From: an uncultured Saprospiraceae bacterium
Lineage (GTDB): Bacteria > Bacteroidota > Bacteroidia > Chitinophagales > Saprospiraceae
NCBI GenBank assembly: GCA_937959095.1
Contig: CALGLY010000368.1
Location: 1 to 7,721, forward strand
Length of the DNA: 7,721 nucleotides
Direction of reading: 5' to 3'
Below are positions 1 to 6,605 of the stretch, piece by piece (position 1 is the stretch's first letter; each line of letters opens with the position of its first letter). The translations under genes and the position numbers were made by a program. Under the pieces are notes generated by a model that did not search any database, was not told where the DNA came from, and saw nothing but the letters and a program-made list of their open reading frames with translations.

Positions 1-488
1 GGAATGGTGAATTTACGGTCAATATTGCCTTGATTGAGGAGCAACGCATCGTACTAGGTGTGGTATATACGCCAGTGACTAATGAAATGAGTTGGGCAGT
101 AAAAGGCGAAGGCGCATTCCAAATGGATGTAACTTCCAACGAAGTAACAAAGCTTAGTGCTAGTAGCTTCACGATGGAAGATAAGGGCTTAGGCGTGGTT
201 TGTTCGCGCTCGCACCTCAATGATGCGACACAAGCTTTCGTTGATAAACTCAATGCGCCAGAACGCGTACCGAAAGGCAGCTCCTTGAAATTTTTGATTT
301 TGGCAAAAGGAAAAGCACATCTTTATCCACGACTTGCTCCTACGATGGAGTGGGACACTGGTGCTGCTCAAATCATACTAGAAGAAGCAGGAGGTAGCGT
401 GATAGATGATAATACGAAAGGTCCTTTGCTTTATAATAAAGAGAATTTACTGAATCCACATTTTGTGGCTTATGGCGGAGTGCAGTAA
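1..488 (+). CDS. cysQ: 3'(2'),5'-bisphosphate nucleotidase CysQ, 5'-truncated by the window edge
   Basis: This is the C-terminal part of an inositol-monophosphatase-superfamily enzyme that hydrolyses 3'-phosphoadenosine 5'-phosphate (PAP) to AMP, clearing a by-product of sulfate assimilation in the cytoplasm. The frame is open from base 3 and begins NGEFTVNIALI, so the real start lies outside the window; the TTG at 30 is only an internal codon. CysQ hallmarks are the early GVVYTP strand, the GSSLKF segment, LYPRLAPTMEWDTGAAQ and the following AGG. The aspartate in MEWDTGAA is the conserved metal-binding residue of the family's WDxxA motif. The reading frame ends normally with a TAA stop and is followed by a hairpin terminator. 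Identification as CysQ rather than another IMPase rests on GSSLKF plus YPRxxPTMEWDT and is fairly secure. The upstream DxxxD metal motif is not visible. Confidence 0.93.
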   Translation, partial: NGEFTVNIALIEEQRIVLGVVYTPVTNEMSWAVKGEGAFQMDVTSNEVTKLSASSFTMEDKGLGVVCSRSHLNDATQAFVDKLNAPERVPKGSSLKFLILAKGKAHLYPRLAPTMEWDTGAAQIILEEAGGSVIDDNTKGPLLYNKENLLNPHFVAYGGVQ

Positions 489-509
489 GAAGCATTCAAT
501 CTCAACATA

Positions 510-550
510 AAAAAAGCGCGTATTCAATTGAATTGAATACACGCTTTTTT
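510..550. terminator. Bidirectional hairpin terminator between convergent cysQ and sdhB
   Basis: The sequence is A6-GCGCG-TATTCAAT, a tiny loop centred on base 530, then ATTGAATA-CACGC-T6. The stem is about 19 bp, flanked by A and T runs, so it can act as an intrinsic terminator on either strand. It has one imperfection, at bases 519/541. On the plus strand this is a C-A mismatch, while in minus-strand RNA it is a G-U wobble, so the hairpin is slightly better for the sdhB transcript. Its position, 22 bases after the cysQ stop and 24 bases after the sdhB stop, fits this role. Confidence 0.85.
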
Positions 551-573
551 ATGAAATAGGGCAATTTGCCTCA

Positions 574-1326
574 CTACATCACCTTATCACTTCCAAATAC
601 CGACCCCATATACTCCCGGTTCAGTTTTGCGATGTTGGTTACCGAAATTCCTTTCGGGCATTCTGCTTCGCAAGCCGTCACGTTGGAGCATTTTCCGAAG
701 CCTTCGGCATCCATTTGTTTGACCATGGATTGCGCGCGTTTTCTTGCTTCTACTTTTCCTTGTGGCATCGTTGCTAAGTGCGATACTTTTGCGGATGTGA
801 ATAACATCGCAGAAGCATTCGGACAAGCTGCTACGCAAGCACCACAACCAATGCAGGTTGCCGCATCGAAAGCTTGTGAAGACGTATCTTTTTCGATTGG
901 AATCGCATTCGCATCTTGTGCCTGTCCTGTATTCACCGATACATAGCCACCTGCTTGAATGATGCGATCAAAAGAATCGCGATTCACTACTAAATCTCGA
1001 ATCACAGGGAAGGCTTTCGCACGGAATGGCTCGATATAAATCACGTCGCCATCATTGAAAGAGCGCATATGCAGTTGGCAAGTCGTTGTGCTTTTCATCG
1101 GGCCATGCGGCTGCCCATTGATGACCATACTACACGTTCCACATATTCCCTCGCGACAGTCATGCTCGAAGGCAATAGGCGTTTCTTTTTCCTGAATGAG
1201 TTGCTCATTTAAGACATCCAACATTTCCAAGAAAGACATATCTGTAGAGATATTGTCTACTTTATAATCCACGAACTGCCCCACATATTTTCCTCCTTCT
1301 CTCCAAACTTTTAGTGTGAGTCTCAT
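574..1326 (-). CDS. sdhB: Succinate dehydrogenase/fumarate reductase iron-sulfur subunit
   Basis: This 250-residue subunit of respiratory complex II relays electrons from the FAD of SdhA to the membrane cytochrome. All three cluster motifs are present. The N-terminal 2Fe-2S site is CREGICGTC (C57, C62, C65) with a fourth cysteine at C83 in TTTCQL. The 4Fe-4S site is [12 protein letters not shown] (C158, C161, C164, C168). The 3Fe-4S site uses C213, C219 and C223 in [15 protein letters not shown]. The insert before C83 ([15 protein letters not shown]) and the [10 protein letters not shown] segment are typical of the FrdB-like subunits of Bacteroidota and related phyla rather than of the E. coli type. 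The ATG start is preceded by an A-rich stretch (TAAATAAAAAACA) and no Shine-Dalgarno, as is common in this phylum. It is the last gene of the operon, 135 bases after sdhA; that gap holds palindromic elements. No key residue is missing. Confidence 0.96.
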   Translation of the reverse strand: MRLTLKVWREGGKYVGQFVDYKVDNISTDMSFLEMLDVLNEQLIQEKETPIAFEHDCREGICGTCSMVINGQPHGPMKSTTTCQLHMRSFNDGDVIYIEPFRAKAFPVIRDLVVNRDSFDRIIQAGGYVSVNTGQAQDANAIPIEKDTSSQAFDAATCIGCGACVAACPNASAMLFTSAKVSHLATMPQGKVEARKRAQSMVKQMDAEGFGKCSNVTACEAECPKGISVTNIAKLNREYMGSVFGSDKVM

Positions 1327-1343
1327 TGTTTTTTATTTAGATG

Positions 1344-1422
1344 AGAGACCGCTTCGCTGCGAGAAGAGAGAGCAGAGACTTTTAGCTCCTCTCTGTTCTC
1401 GCAGTCCGTATGGACGGTCTCT
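1344..1422. repeat. Compound palindromic element in the sdhA-sdhB spacer
   Basis: This is a nested inverted repeat. The outer arms AGAGACCG (1344-1351) and CGGTCTCT (1415-1422) pair over 8 bp. The inner arms CTGCGAGAA (1357-1365) and TTCTCGCAG (1396-1404) pair over 9 bp, and beyond one mismatch AGAGAG (1367-1372) pairs with CTCTCT (1389-1394). The unpaired side segment 1405-1414 can form its own small TCC/GGA stem-loop, so the fold is branched. No open frame is visible here. It resembles a REP-type dispersed repeat, but that status cannot be tested from one window. In the operon transcript it would sit between sdhA and sdhB. Confidence 0.75.
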
Positions 1423-1426
1423 GTTC

Positions 1427-1447
1427 CCTGCCCGACTAGCAGGCGGG
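1427..1447. repeat. Short GC-rich hairpin next to the sdhA stop
   Basis: CCTGC (1427-1431) can pair with GCAGG (1439-1443), or alternatively CCCG (1431-1434) with CGGG (1444-1447); the two pairings exclude each other. It is markedly more GC-rich than its surroundings and adjoins the larger element at 1344-1422. The heptamer TCTGTTC occurs at 1392, 1420 and 1448, exactly 28 bases apart each time, so it brackets this hairpin and ties it to the neighbouring palindrome as a modular unit. On the operon transcript it comes 14 bases after the sdhA stop, with no clear T run to make it a standard terminator. Confidence 0.55.
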
Positions 1448-1461
1448 TCTGTTCTAATTAA

Positions 1462-3399
1462 TTACTTATAACTTCTCGTTTTCAACTCCACATTCTCGAA
1501 GACTAGGTCTTCTTTGTGCAGTTCCGACTCGCCCATTCCTTTCGATTCCCAAGCAGCTACGTAAGCGAAATCTTCGTCATTACGAGTCGCTTCGCCTTCT
1601 TCGGTTTGGTACTCTTCGCGGAAGTGACCGCCACAAGATTCGTTTCTATTCAAGGCATCTTTGCACATCAATTCGCCTAATTCTAGGAAATCAGCTACGC
1701 GCAAGGCTTTCTCCAATTCTGGATTATATTCTTCATTCGAGCCTGGAACGAAAACATCTTTGTAAAACTCATCGCGTAATTCTCGAATCAATTTAATTCC
1801 TTTCTCCAAGCCTTCTGCACTTCGAGACATCCCGCAATAATCCCACATATATTGTCCCAAACGACGGTGAAAACTCTCTACGGATTGATTCCCTTTTATT
1901 GCAAGTAACTTTTCAATACGTCCGCGTACCTCTGTTTCTGCTTCTGCGAAAGCTCCTTGATCGGTGCTGATATTTGGTGTTCGGATTTCATCTGCTAGGA
2001 ATTGTCCGATCGTGTAAGGAATCACAAAGTAACCATCTGCTAGTCCTTGCATCAGTGCCGAAGCTCCTAAACGGTTCGCACCATGATCGGAGAAGTTAGC
2101 CTCTCCCAATGCAAAGCAACCTGGAACGGTAGTTTGTAAGTTATAATCTACCCAAAGTCCACCCATTGTGTAGTGTACCGCTGGATAAATACGCATTGGA
2201 CGCTTATAAGGATTCTCGCCTGTTATTTTTTCGTAAATCTCGAATAGATTCCCATAACGTGCGCTAATGGTATCTTCGCCTAAGCGATTGATCGCATCCG
2301 AGAAATCAAGATAAACCGCCAAACCTGTTTTACTCACGCCGCGTCCTTCGTCACATACATACTTGGCTGCACGAGATGCCACATCACGCGGAACAAGATT
2401 TCCGAAAGATGGATAAATGCGCTCTAAGTAGTAATCTCTTTGGTCTTCAGATAAGTCTAAAGGTGATTTTTCGCCTTTACGAATTGCATCTGAATCTGCT
2501 TTTGATTTTGGCACCCATACCCGCCCATCATTCCGCAAGGACTCAGACATCAAAGTTAGTTTCGACTGATAATGTCCTGATACTGGAATGCAAGTTGGGT
2601 GAATTTGCGTGTAGCAAGGATTCGCCATGAATGCGCCCTTGCGGTGTGCGCGCCAAGCTGCGGAGGTGTTCGAGTTCATGGCATTCGTAGAAAGATAGAA
2701 TACGTTGCCGTAGCCACCTGTTCCTAATACTACACAATGCGCTGCATGTCGCTCGATTTCTCCCGTCAATAAATTTCGTGCTATAATACCACGCGCTTTG
2801 CCATCCACTTTCACCAAATCCAACATCTCATGGCGATTGTATAGCGTGACGTTACCATTCGCTATTTGGCGCGAAAGTGCTTGATAAGCACCGAGTAGCA
2901 ATTGCTGTCCCGTTTGTCCACGTGCGTAGAAGGTACGACTTACCTGTACTCCACCGAAGGAACGATTAGCAAGCAATCCACCGTATTCGCGCGCAAAAGG
3001 AACACCTTGTGCCACACATTGGTCGATGATATTGGTACTCACTTCTGCTAGGCGGTGTACGTTCGATTCGCGAGAGCGATAATCTCCCCCTTTGATTGTG
3101 TCATAGAACAAACGATAGACGCTATCTCCATCATTTTGATAATTCTTGGCAGCATTTATTCCTCCTTGTGCCGCGATAGAGTGCGCTCGACGCGGACTAT
3201 CGTGGAAGGTGAATACTTTTACTTTGTAGCCCAGTTCTGCAAGGGTAGCCGCACAAGCTCCTCCTGCTAGTCCTGTACCTACCACGATAACTTCAATGCG
3301 TCGTTTGTTGTTCGGCGCTACGAGTTTCATGGTGCCTTTGTACTGCTGCCACTTATCGGAGAGTGCACCCTTTGGTACTTTAGCATCTAATTTTGTCAT
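1462..3399 (-). CDS. sdhA: Succinate dehydrogenase/fumarate reductase flavoprotein subunit
   Basis: This 645-residue catalytic subunit of complex II interconverts succinate and fumarate using covalently bound FAD, on the cytoplasmic face of the membrane. The dinucleotide-binding loop is GTGLAGG (41-47). The covalent-flavin histidine is H73 in HSIAAQGG. Active-site residues by family comparison are H267 (IHPT), E286 (LMSES), the proton-shuttle R338 (VPRD), H409 (HYTMGG) and R443 (ANRLGASAL). A C-terminal helical domain contains the HFREEYQT segment. The [15 protein letters not shown] version of the active-site loop and the length are those of the Bacteroidota-type enzyme. The ATG start is preceded by an A-rich tract (CAAAAAAATAGTC) without a Shine-Dalgarno. 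It follows the Uma2-family gene by 67 bases in the same operon and precedes sdhB. Reaction direction in vivo cannot be told from sequence. Confidence 0.97.
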   Translation of the reverse strand: MTKLDAKVPKGALSDKWQQYKGTMKLVAPNNKRRIEVIVVGTGLAGGACAATLAELGYKVKVFTFHDSPRRAHSIAAQGGINAAKNYQNDGDSVYRLFYDTIKGGDYRSRESNVHRLAEVSTNIIDQCVAQGVPFAREYGGLLANRSFGGVQVSRTFYARGQTGQQLLLGAYQALSRQIANGNVTLYNRHEMLDLVKVDGKARGIIARNLLTGEIERHAAHCVVLGTGGYGNVFYLSTNAMNSNTSAAWRAHRKGAFMANPCYTQIHPTCIPVSGHYQSKLTLMSESLRNDGRVWVPKSKADSDAIRKGEKSPLDLSEDQRDYYLERIYPSFGNLVPRDVASRAAKYVCDEGRGVSKTGLAVYLDFSDAINRLGEDTISARYGNLFEIYEKITGENPYKRPMRIYPAVHYTMGGLWVDYNLQTTVPGCFALGEANFSDHGANRLGASALMQGLADGYFVIPYTIGQFLADEIRTPNISTDQGAFAEAETEVRGRIEKLLAIKGNQSVESFHRRLGQYMWDYCGMSRSAEGLEKGIKLIRELRDEFYKDVFVPGSNEEYNPELEKALRVADFLELGELMCKDALNRNESCGGHFREEYQTEEGEATRNDEDFAYVAAWESKGMGESELHKEDLVFENVELKTRSYK

Positions 3400-3412
3400 G
3401 ACTATTTTTTTG

Positions 3413-3468
3413 AACGCGGAGGCGCGAAGCCGTAGAGTTTTTTATCTACGTTTTCGTGACGCTGCGCT
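3413..3468. repeat. Long imperfect hairpin overlapping the end of the Uma2-family gene
   Basis: The core stem CGTAGA (3431-3436) / TCTACG (3445-3450) closes an 8-base T-rich loop. It continues outwards through CGAAG / TTTCG and GCGGAGGCGCG / CGTGACGCTGCGC with scattered mismatches, giving roughly 55 bases of interrupted pairing. Three of the imperfect positions (3429/3452, 3424/3457, 3418/3463) are G-T pairs on the plus strand but C-A mismatches in the operon's own RNA, so it folds best as plus-strand nucleic acid. Its right arm covers the stop codon of the Uma2-family gene. It is not followed by a T run in the direction of transcription and so does not look like a simple terminator. A REP-like repeat is the best reading. 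Confidence 0.55.
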
Positions 3469-4060
3469 ATTGCTCAAATTTTATCTTTCTATAAATTCGC
3501 TGCATGGGTATTTCTACGCCTAGCGTGCGAAGTTGGATGTTTTCATTTAGGTCTGTGGTGGTCTTAGCAGTCCAAGTATCATCAACTGCTTTTGTATAGA
3601 CGGTAACTTCTGCTTTCTTTTGTTCGACTAATACATATTCCTCGAAGGTAGCGAGGCTTTTGTACTCGTCGAATTTTTCGTTTTTGTCGGCTTTTGCGGT
3701 ACTTTTTGATAAAACTTCAAAAACAATGAGTGGATTGATAACTACACTCTGTGTTTTTGTATTATAAAACTCTGCTTCCCCTTTTATCACAAATACATCA
3801 GGATAGCGGCTTTTATTATACTTCTTGGAATAGGTCTTTAAATCAGAACCTAAAATGTCATAAATCTCATCATCCAACAATGCACCTAATGCAATTATTA
3901 GACTAGTTATAATTCTCTGATGAAATAAACTTGCTCCTGCCACCCCGATAGCTATCGGGGTGATTTTTCCATTGAGGTACTCGTGCTTGAAGTCCGCTTG
4001 TTCTTCAAGTACTAGATATTCATCGAAGGTGTATTTTTTCTGACGCAGTTGAGCTGTCAT
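3467..4060 (-). CDS. Uma2-family (DUF820) nuclease-like protein
   Basis: This protein belongs to the Uma2/DUF820 family, which adopts a PD-(D/E)XK nuclease fold; cellular roles of the family are largely unknown. I chose the ATG at 4060 (197 residues, MTAQLRQKKYTFDEY); a TTG six bases upstream would add two residues. Family features are the N-terminal YTFDEYLVLEEQADFKHEYLNG, the SDLKTY segment, RYPDVFVI (catalytic-type PD near residue 87), IVFEVLSKST (the E-x-x-S-x-ST signature) and the C-terminal LGVEIPMQRIYRKIKF, so it appears intact. After HEYLNGKI, homologues as I recall them run straight into xxMAGA; here the residues TPIAIGV, encoded by a perfect palindrome, come first. It lies inside the sdh operon, 45 bases after sdhC and 67 before sdhA, with no promoter seen in front of it. 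Its DNA looks more AT-rich than sdhA. Transfer into the operon is plausible but unproven. Confidence 0.85.
   Translation of the reverse strand: MTAQLRQKKYTFDEYLVLEEQADFKHEYLNGKITPIAIGVAGASLFHQRIITSLIIALGALLDDEIYDILGSDLKTYSKKYNKSRYPDVFVIKGEAEFYNTKTQSVVINPLIVFEVLSKSTAKADKNEKFDEYKSLATFEEYVLVEQKKAEVTVYTKAVDDTWTAKTTTDLNENIQLRTLGVEIPMQRIYRKIKFEQ
3941..3962. repeat. 22-bp perfect palindrome inside the Uma2-family reading frame
   Basis: A perfect, loopless palindrome with core CCCCGATAGCTATCGGGG, extended by CA on the left and TG on the right. Read in the gene's frame it encodes T-P-I-A-I-G-V (residues 34-40 of the 197-residue protein). Of the three frames, one would contain an in-frame TAG; the gene uses an open one. 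From memory, CCGATAGCTATCGG-type palindromes recur in many Bacteroidota genomes, mostly between genes, which suggests a dispersed element rather than a chance palindrome; no copy count can be made here. Confidence 0.85.
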
Positions 4061-4105
4061 AAGCAAGATTTTAGTTTATTAAAAATCGCTTAAGTTAGAT
4101 TTCGT

Positions 4106-4828
4106 CTAATGTAAAAAACTACTCAATGGATATATTCCGAAATACATGAATATTGGAATAATCGCGAAAAGCAATGGAATAACAACCGCAATAAATGTTC
4201 CGATGCCTTTAATAAGCGGCGTATATTTTGGATGATTTAGTCCTAAACTCTGAAAGGCACTTTGGAAACCATGCAGTAAGTGTGCCGCCAAACCAAGCAT
4301 TGCCAATACATAGAAAATTACAAAAATAGGATTGTTGAAAGTCGCTTCTACTTTTGTAAAGAGATCTTTCACTGGTTCGTCGTAACCCTCGTAGGTTAGC
4401 ATTTCTAAGCTACCACCGAATTTCATAGCAAACCAAAAATCGCCCATGTGAATGATTAGGAAAATTAAAATCAAAATTCCCCACCATGCCATATTACTAG
4501 CAGCCGTTGCATTTGTGCCTACGGCGCGTGTTACTTTCTTGGCATAACCTTTTCCGCCACGCGCAGCTTTATTATTTATCCATATATAAAGACCTTGCAT
4601 AGCATGTAGCAAGATGCCCGCATACAATCCAAAAGAGATAAACTTAATCAATGGATTGGAGGTCATAAATTTAGCATACTGATTGAACTGCTGTCCACCA
4701 TCATCAATAAGTAATTGGAGGTTTCCAGAAAGGTGTGCAACCAAAAAGGAGATTAAGAAAAGCCCCGTGAGACTCATTACTACCTTTTGTCCAATCGAAG
4801 AAAATAGAAAATTAGTTAGCCAACGCAT
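4106..4828 (-). CDS. sdhC: Succinate dehydrogenase cytochrome b subunit (b558-type, di-haem)
   Basis: This 240-residue integral membrane anchor of complex II carries haem and the quinone site (menaquinone is expected in this phylum). Five hydrophobic segments are visible at about residues 14-32, 62-83, 112-134, 166-188 and 208-232. Candidate haem-ligand histidines lie in the helices: H32 (VAHLSGNLQ), H75 (LLHAMQGL), H127 (IIHMGDFW) and H183 or H186 (AAHLLHGFQSAFQSLG). The layout matches the single-subunit di-haem cytochrome of epsilonproteobacterial fumarate reductase and Bacteroidota complex II; there is no separate SdhD, as expected. It is the first gene of the operon, with a good promoter match about 100 bases upstream and a 14-bp inverted repeat in the leader. 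The ATG, preceded by ATAAACTATTTAAAC, has no Shine-Dalgarno. It would normally be followed directly by sdhA, but here a Uma2-family gene intervenes. Confidence 0.95.
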   Translation of the reverse strand: MRWLTNFLFSSIGQKVVMSLTGLFLISFLVAHLSGNLQLLIDDGGQQFNQYAKFMTSNPLIKFISFGLYAGILLHAMQGLYIWINNKAARGGKGYAKKVTRAVGTNATAASNMAWWGILILIFLIIHMGDFWFAMKFGGSLEMLTYEGYDEPVKDLFTKVEATFNNPIFVIFYVLAMLGLAAHLLHGFQSAFQSLGLNHPKYTPLIKGIGTFIAVVIPLLFAIIPIFMYFGIYPLSSFLH

Positions 4829-4845
4829 TGTTTAAATAGTTTATG

Positions 4846-4887
4846 TAGGCAAATTAAATAAACAAAGGAATCAATTTAATTTGCCTA
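4846..4887 (-). promoter_or_regulatory. Perfect 14-bp inverted repeat in the sdhC leader
   Basis: The arms TAGGCAAATTAAAT (4846-4859) and ATTTAATTTGCCTA (4874-4887) are exact reverse complements, separated by 14 bases. The repeat ends 17 bases before the sdhC ATG and lies downstream of the predicted promoter, so the transcript would form a 14-bp hairpin just ahead of the ribosome-binding region. As DNA it could equally be a dimer operator. A further TTGCCTA half-copy sits at 4907-4913, 26 bases from the matching bases of the right arm. No U run follows, so a terminator is unlikely. Confidence 0.7.
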
Positions 4888-4930
4888 AATGTAAGGTGAA
4901 ATAGAGTTGCCTATACACCATCTTCTCTCG

Positions 4931-4962
4931 CAAATCTATTTATTAAAGCATAGAACCCCAAA
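4931..4962 (-). promoter_or_regulatory. Predicted Bacteroidota-type promoter of the sdh operon
   Basis: On the minus strand, TTTG (4962-4959) is followed after 20 bases by TAGATTTG (4938-4931). This fits the -33 TTTG / -7 TAnnTTTG promoter described for Bacteroidota with its usual 17-23 base spacing. Transcription would start near 4925, giving a leader of roughly 97 bases that contains the inverted repeat at 4846-4887. Between this promoter and the end of the upstream hydrolase gene (4963-5104) I see AT-rich sequence with only weak short stems (for example TCCAC/GTGGA) and no clear terminator. Confidence 0.6.
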
Positions 4963-5104
4963 TGAGGTTCTTTAGTAGTGGCAATTGTGTAGTTATTTAG
5001 AATTTATCTAAACAAAAACGTCTTATTTGGAAGGTTTTATTTGGAATAATCTATATTTTTCCTTTTTAGTCCACTTTTTCAGTGTGGAATCAGTGTCTAT
5101 TTGT

Positions 5105-5881
5105 TCATATCTCCACCTGCAAACCATCCCAAGCCAAGGCTACATTCGAGGGCAAAGTAGGTGCAATATCGGCATCTTTCCCCATCCAATGACTAATGTG
5201 GATGATGTACGCCTGTTCGGGTTGTAGTTGTTCGATGAGTTCGAGGGCTTCGGGTAAGCAAATATGCGAATGATGCGGACGATGATGAATGGAACTAATC
5301 GCTAGTATTTTTGTGCCTTTTACTTTTTCAAGCTCTGCTTCCGAAATAGATTTGAAATCGGTGAGATAGGTGAAATCTTTAATCCGAAACCCTAGTACGG
5401 GCATCCTGCCGTGCATATACTCGATAGGTTGAATAGAAATATCCGCGATTTGAAAGGAGTCCTCTGCATTGATTTCTACTAAATCAATTCGGGGCGAACC
5501 AGGGTAAGGATTTTCTTTGAATACATAAGAAAAGCGTTCCAGTAAGTTTTTCTGTACGCGCTCAGAGCTATAGACAGGCATCGATTTTTGTTGCAAAAAA
5601 TTGAAGGCACGCACTTCATCGAGGGCCGCAATGTGGTCGTTATGTTCGTGGGTTATCAGCACCGCATCGAGTTTGCTAATGTTTTCGCGGAGCATTTGCT
5701 GCCTAAAATCCGGACCGATATCAATCAAGATATTTGTTTCGCCACTTTCTATGAATGCCGCCGTCCGCAAGCGTCGATCCTTTGGATCATTGGAGGTACA
5801 AACTGCACATTTGCAGCCGATCATTGGCACGCCTGTAGAAGTTCCCGTTCCTAGAAATGTGACTTTCATCCTGTTTGGCAT
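5105..5881 (-). CDS. PhnP-like metallo-beta-lactamase-fold hydrolase
   Basis: This is a 258-residue cytoplasmic metal-dependent hydrolase. It resembles PhnP (phosphoribosyl cyclic phosphate phosphodiesterase), but many Bacteroidota carry this subfamily without other phn genes and their substrate is not established; a cyclic phosphodiester is a guess. The N terminus has FLGTGTSTGVP and the cysteine set C23, C25, C28 (CKCAVC), equivalent to PhnP's structural zinc site, probably completed by H231. The metal motif is THEHNDH (H78, H80, D82, H83), with H157 (EYMHGRMP), D175 (YLTDF), H206 (HHSH) and H228 (HISH) as further candidates. The ATG at 5881 is used; the in-frame ATG at 5869 (MKVTFLGTG) matches the usual start of homologues and may be the real one (254 residues). 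No other phn genes are in view. It stands alone upstream of the sdh operon with its own promoter-like box. Confidence 0.88.
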   Translation of the reverse strand: MPNRMKVTFLGTGTSTGVPMIGCKCAVCTSNDPKDRRLRTAAFIESGETNILIDIGPDFRQQMLRENISKLDAVLITHEHNDHIAALDEVRAFNFLQQKSMPVYSSERVQKNLLERFSYVFKENPYPGSPRIDLVEINAEDSFQIADISIQPIEYMHGRMPVLGFRIKDFTYLTDFKSISEAELEKVKGTKILAISSIHHRPHHSHICLPEALELIEQLQPEQAYIIHISHWMGKDADIAPTLPSNVALAWDGLQVEI

Positions 5882-5907
5882 ATTATCGTGTGCAAGTACT
5901 ATCCATG

Positions 5908-5915
5908 CAAAGCTA
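5908..5915 (-). promoter_or_regulatory. Candidate -7 box for the metallo-hydrolase gene
   Basis: TAGCTTTG on the minus strand is an exact match to TAnnTTTG and would put the transcription start about 20 bases before the ATG at 5881, or about 32 before the one at 5869. No TTG or TTTG is present at the usual -33 distance (TTTTCC is there instead), so only half of the promoter is supported. The rest of the 5882-5983 spacer shows a weak AACT/AGTT stem and no strong terminator for the lipoprotein gene. Confidence 0.4.
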
Positions 5916-5983
5916 ACAGAATACGTTCACTAATTTGGAAAAGATAACTATAAAAAGTTTGTCATCTCTTTATTCGCTTAGAT

Positions 5984-6439
5984 TTACCGCTTTCCCCAAC
6001 ATTCAAAAGGAATAGGCAATACTCCGGAAGGTGGCGTATCTCTTATATTGGCATCTCGAAACCAAAGACTATCTCGCTCAGGGTAAAAATAAAAATAGAT
6101 CGCAGGCGCAGGCCCATAATAACTATCAACAAATTCTTGCACTTTTTCATATACCTTATCCTCTTCGAATCGATCGACAAGCTCATAGCGATCTCCATTG
6201 ATAAGAAGTTCATCTAGCCATTCCTCCGATTTTTCTATCACATAGCTTGGCGTAGTTATCACTAGACTTGTATCATTCTCTGTCAGTCCTGTATATTCAG
6301 GCGTATAGACATATCCACGCATGCATTCCATTTGGTACGTTCCTATGAACGCATCTCTTGGGTCTTCCAGCACTTCTTTCTTACAGGCAATGCTACAATA
6401 TAGGATTACGGACAGGAGTATTAAATTTCGTATTTTCAT
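5984..6439 (-). CDS. Small predicted lipoprotein of unknown function
   Basis: I do not recognise a functional family. The 151-residue protein has a lipoprotein-type signal: charged start (MKIRN), hydrophobic stretch LILLSVILYCSIA, and a lipobox-like SIAC with lipidated C19. The -3 residue is serine rather than the preferred leucine. The mature N terminus, CKKEVLEDP, is charged, as in many Bacteroidota outer-membrane or surface lipoproteins, but is not a clear surface-export signal. The opening DAFIGTYQMEC resembles the FxGTY beginning of small beta-barrel-like lipoproteins of this phylum. Two cysteines, C39 and C147 (four residues before the C terminus), could form a disulfide in the mature protein. 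The ATG is preceded by AAACGAAACCAATCAAA without a Shine-Dalgarno. It is divergent from the DUF4129 gene, with a symmetrical inverted repeat between them. Coding status is supported by the signal peptide and plausible composition. Confidence 0.7.
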   Translation of the reverse strand: MKIRNLILLSVILYCSIACKKEVLEDPRDAFIGTYQMECMRGYVYTPEYTGLTENDTSLVITTPSYVIEKSEEWLDELLINGDRYELVDRFEEDKVYEKVQEFVDSYYGPAPAIYFYFYPERDSLWFRDANIRDTPPSGVLPIPFECWGKR

Positions 6440-6605
6440 TTTTGATTGGTTTCGTTTTTTTCTAAAAAAATAGTGAATAGAGATTCTTCCTACTCCTTCA
6501 AGTGTTTTTTAGAGGAAAAATGTACCGTAAATTGACGATGAAAAAGAGACAAGTATTTGATTTATAACTAAAAATAATCGGACAGCTCACATCTTAGTAA
6601 AGCTT

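Noticed and set aside
30..488. A complete 152-residue CysQ starting from TTG at 30
   Set aside because: The frame remains open and homologous (NGEFTVNIAL) upstream to the window edge, so the protein is truncated rather than short.
574..946. Open frames on the plus strand opposite sdhB (566-946) and other antisense or out-of-frame openings over sdhA, the hydrolase and the DUF4129 gene
   Set aside because: They lie entirely within genes with clear family motifs on the other strand or in another frame, have no recognisable domains, and are explained as shadows.
1327..1461. CRISPR array from the 28-base spaced TCTGTTC heptamers
   Set aside because: Only seven bases repeat, the intervening segments are themselves palindromic, and no cas genes are present.
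4095..4109. TTAGA/TCTAA stem overlapping the sdhC stop codon as a terminator or attenuator
   Set aside because: Five weak A/T-rich pairs with no adjacent U tract; too small to claim a function in the sdhC-Uma2 junction.
4952..4971. AGAACC/GGTTCT hairpin as a possible terminator of the hydrolase gene
   Set aside because: The stem is only six solid base pairs, no T run follows in the direction of transcription, and it overlaps the predicted sdh promoter.
5027..5227. A 66-codon plus-strand opening overlapping the end of the metallo-hydrolase gene
   Set aside because: It overlaps conserved coding sequence on the opposite strand, has no start-site support and shows no recognisable protein features.
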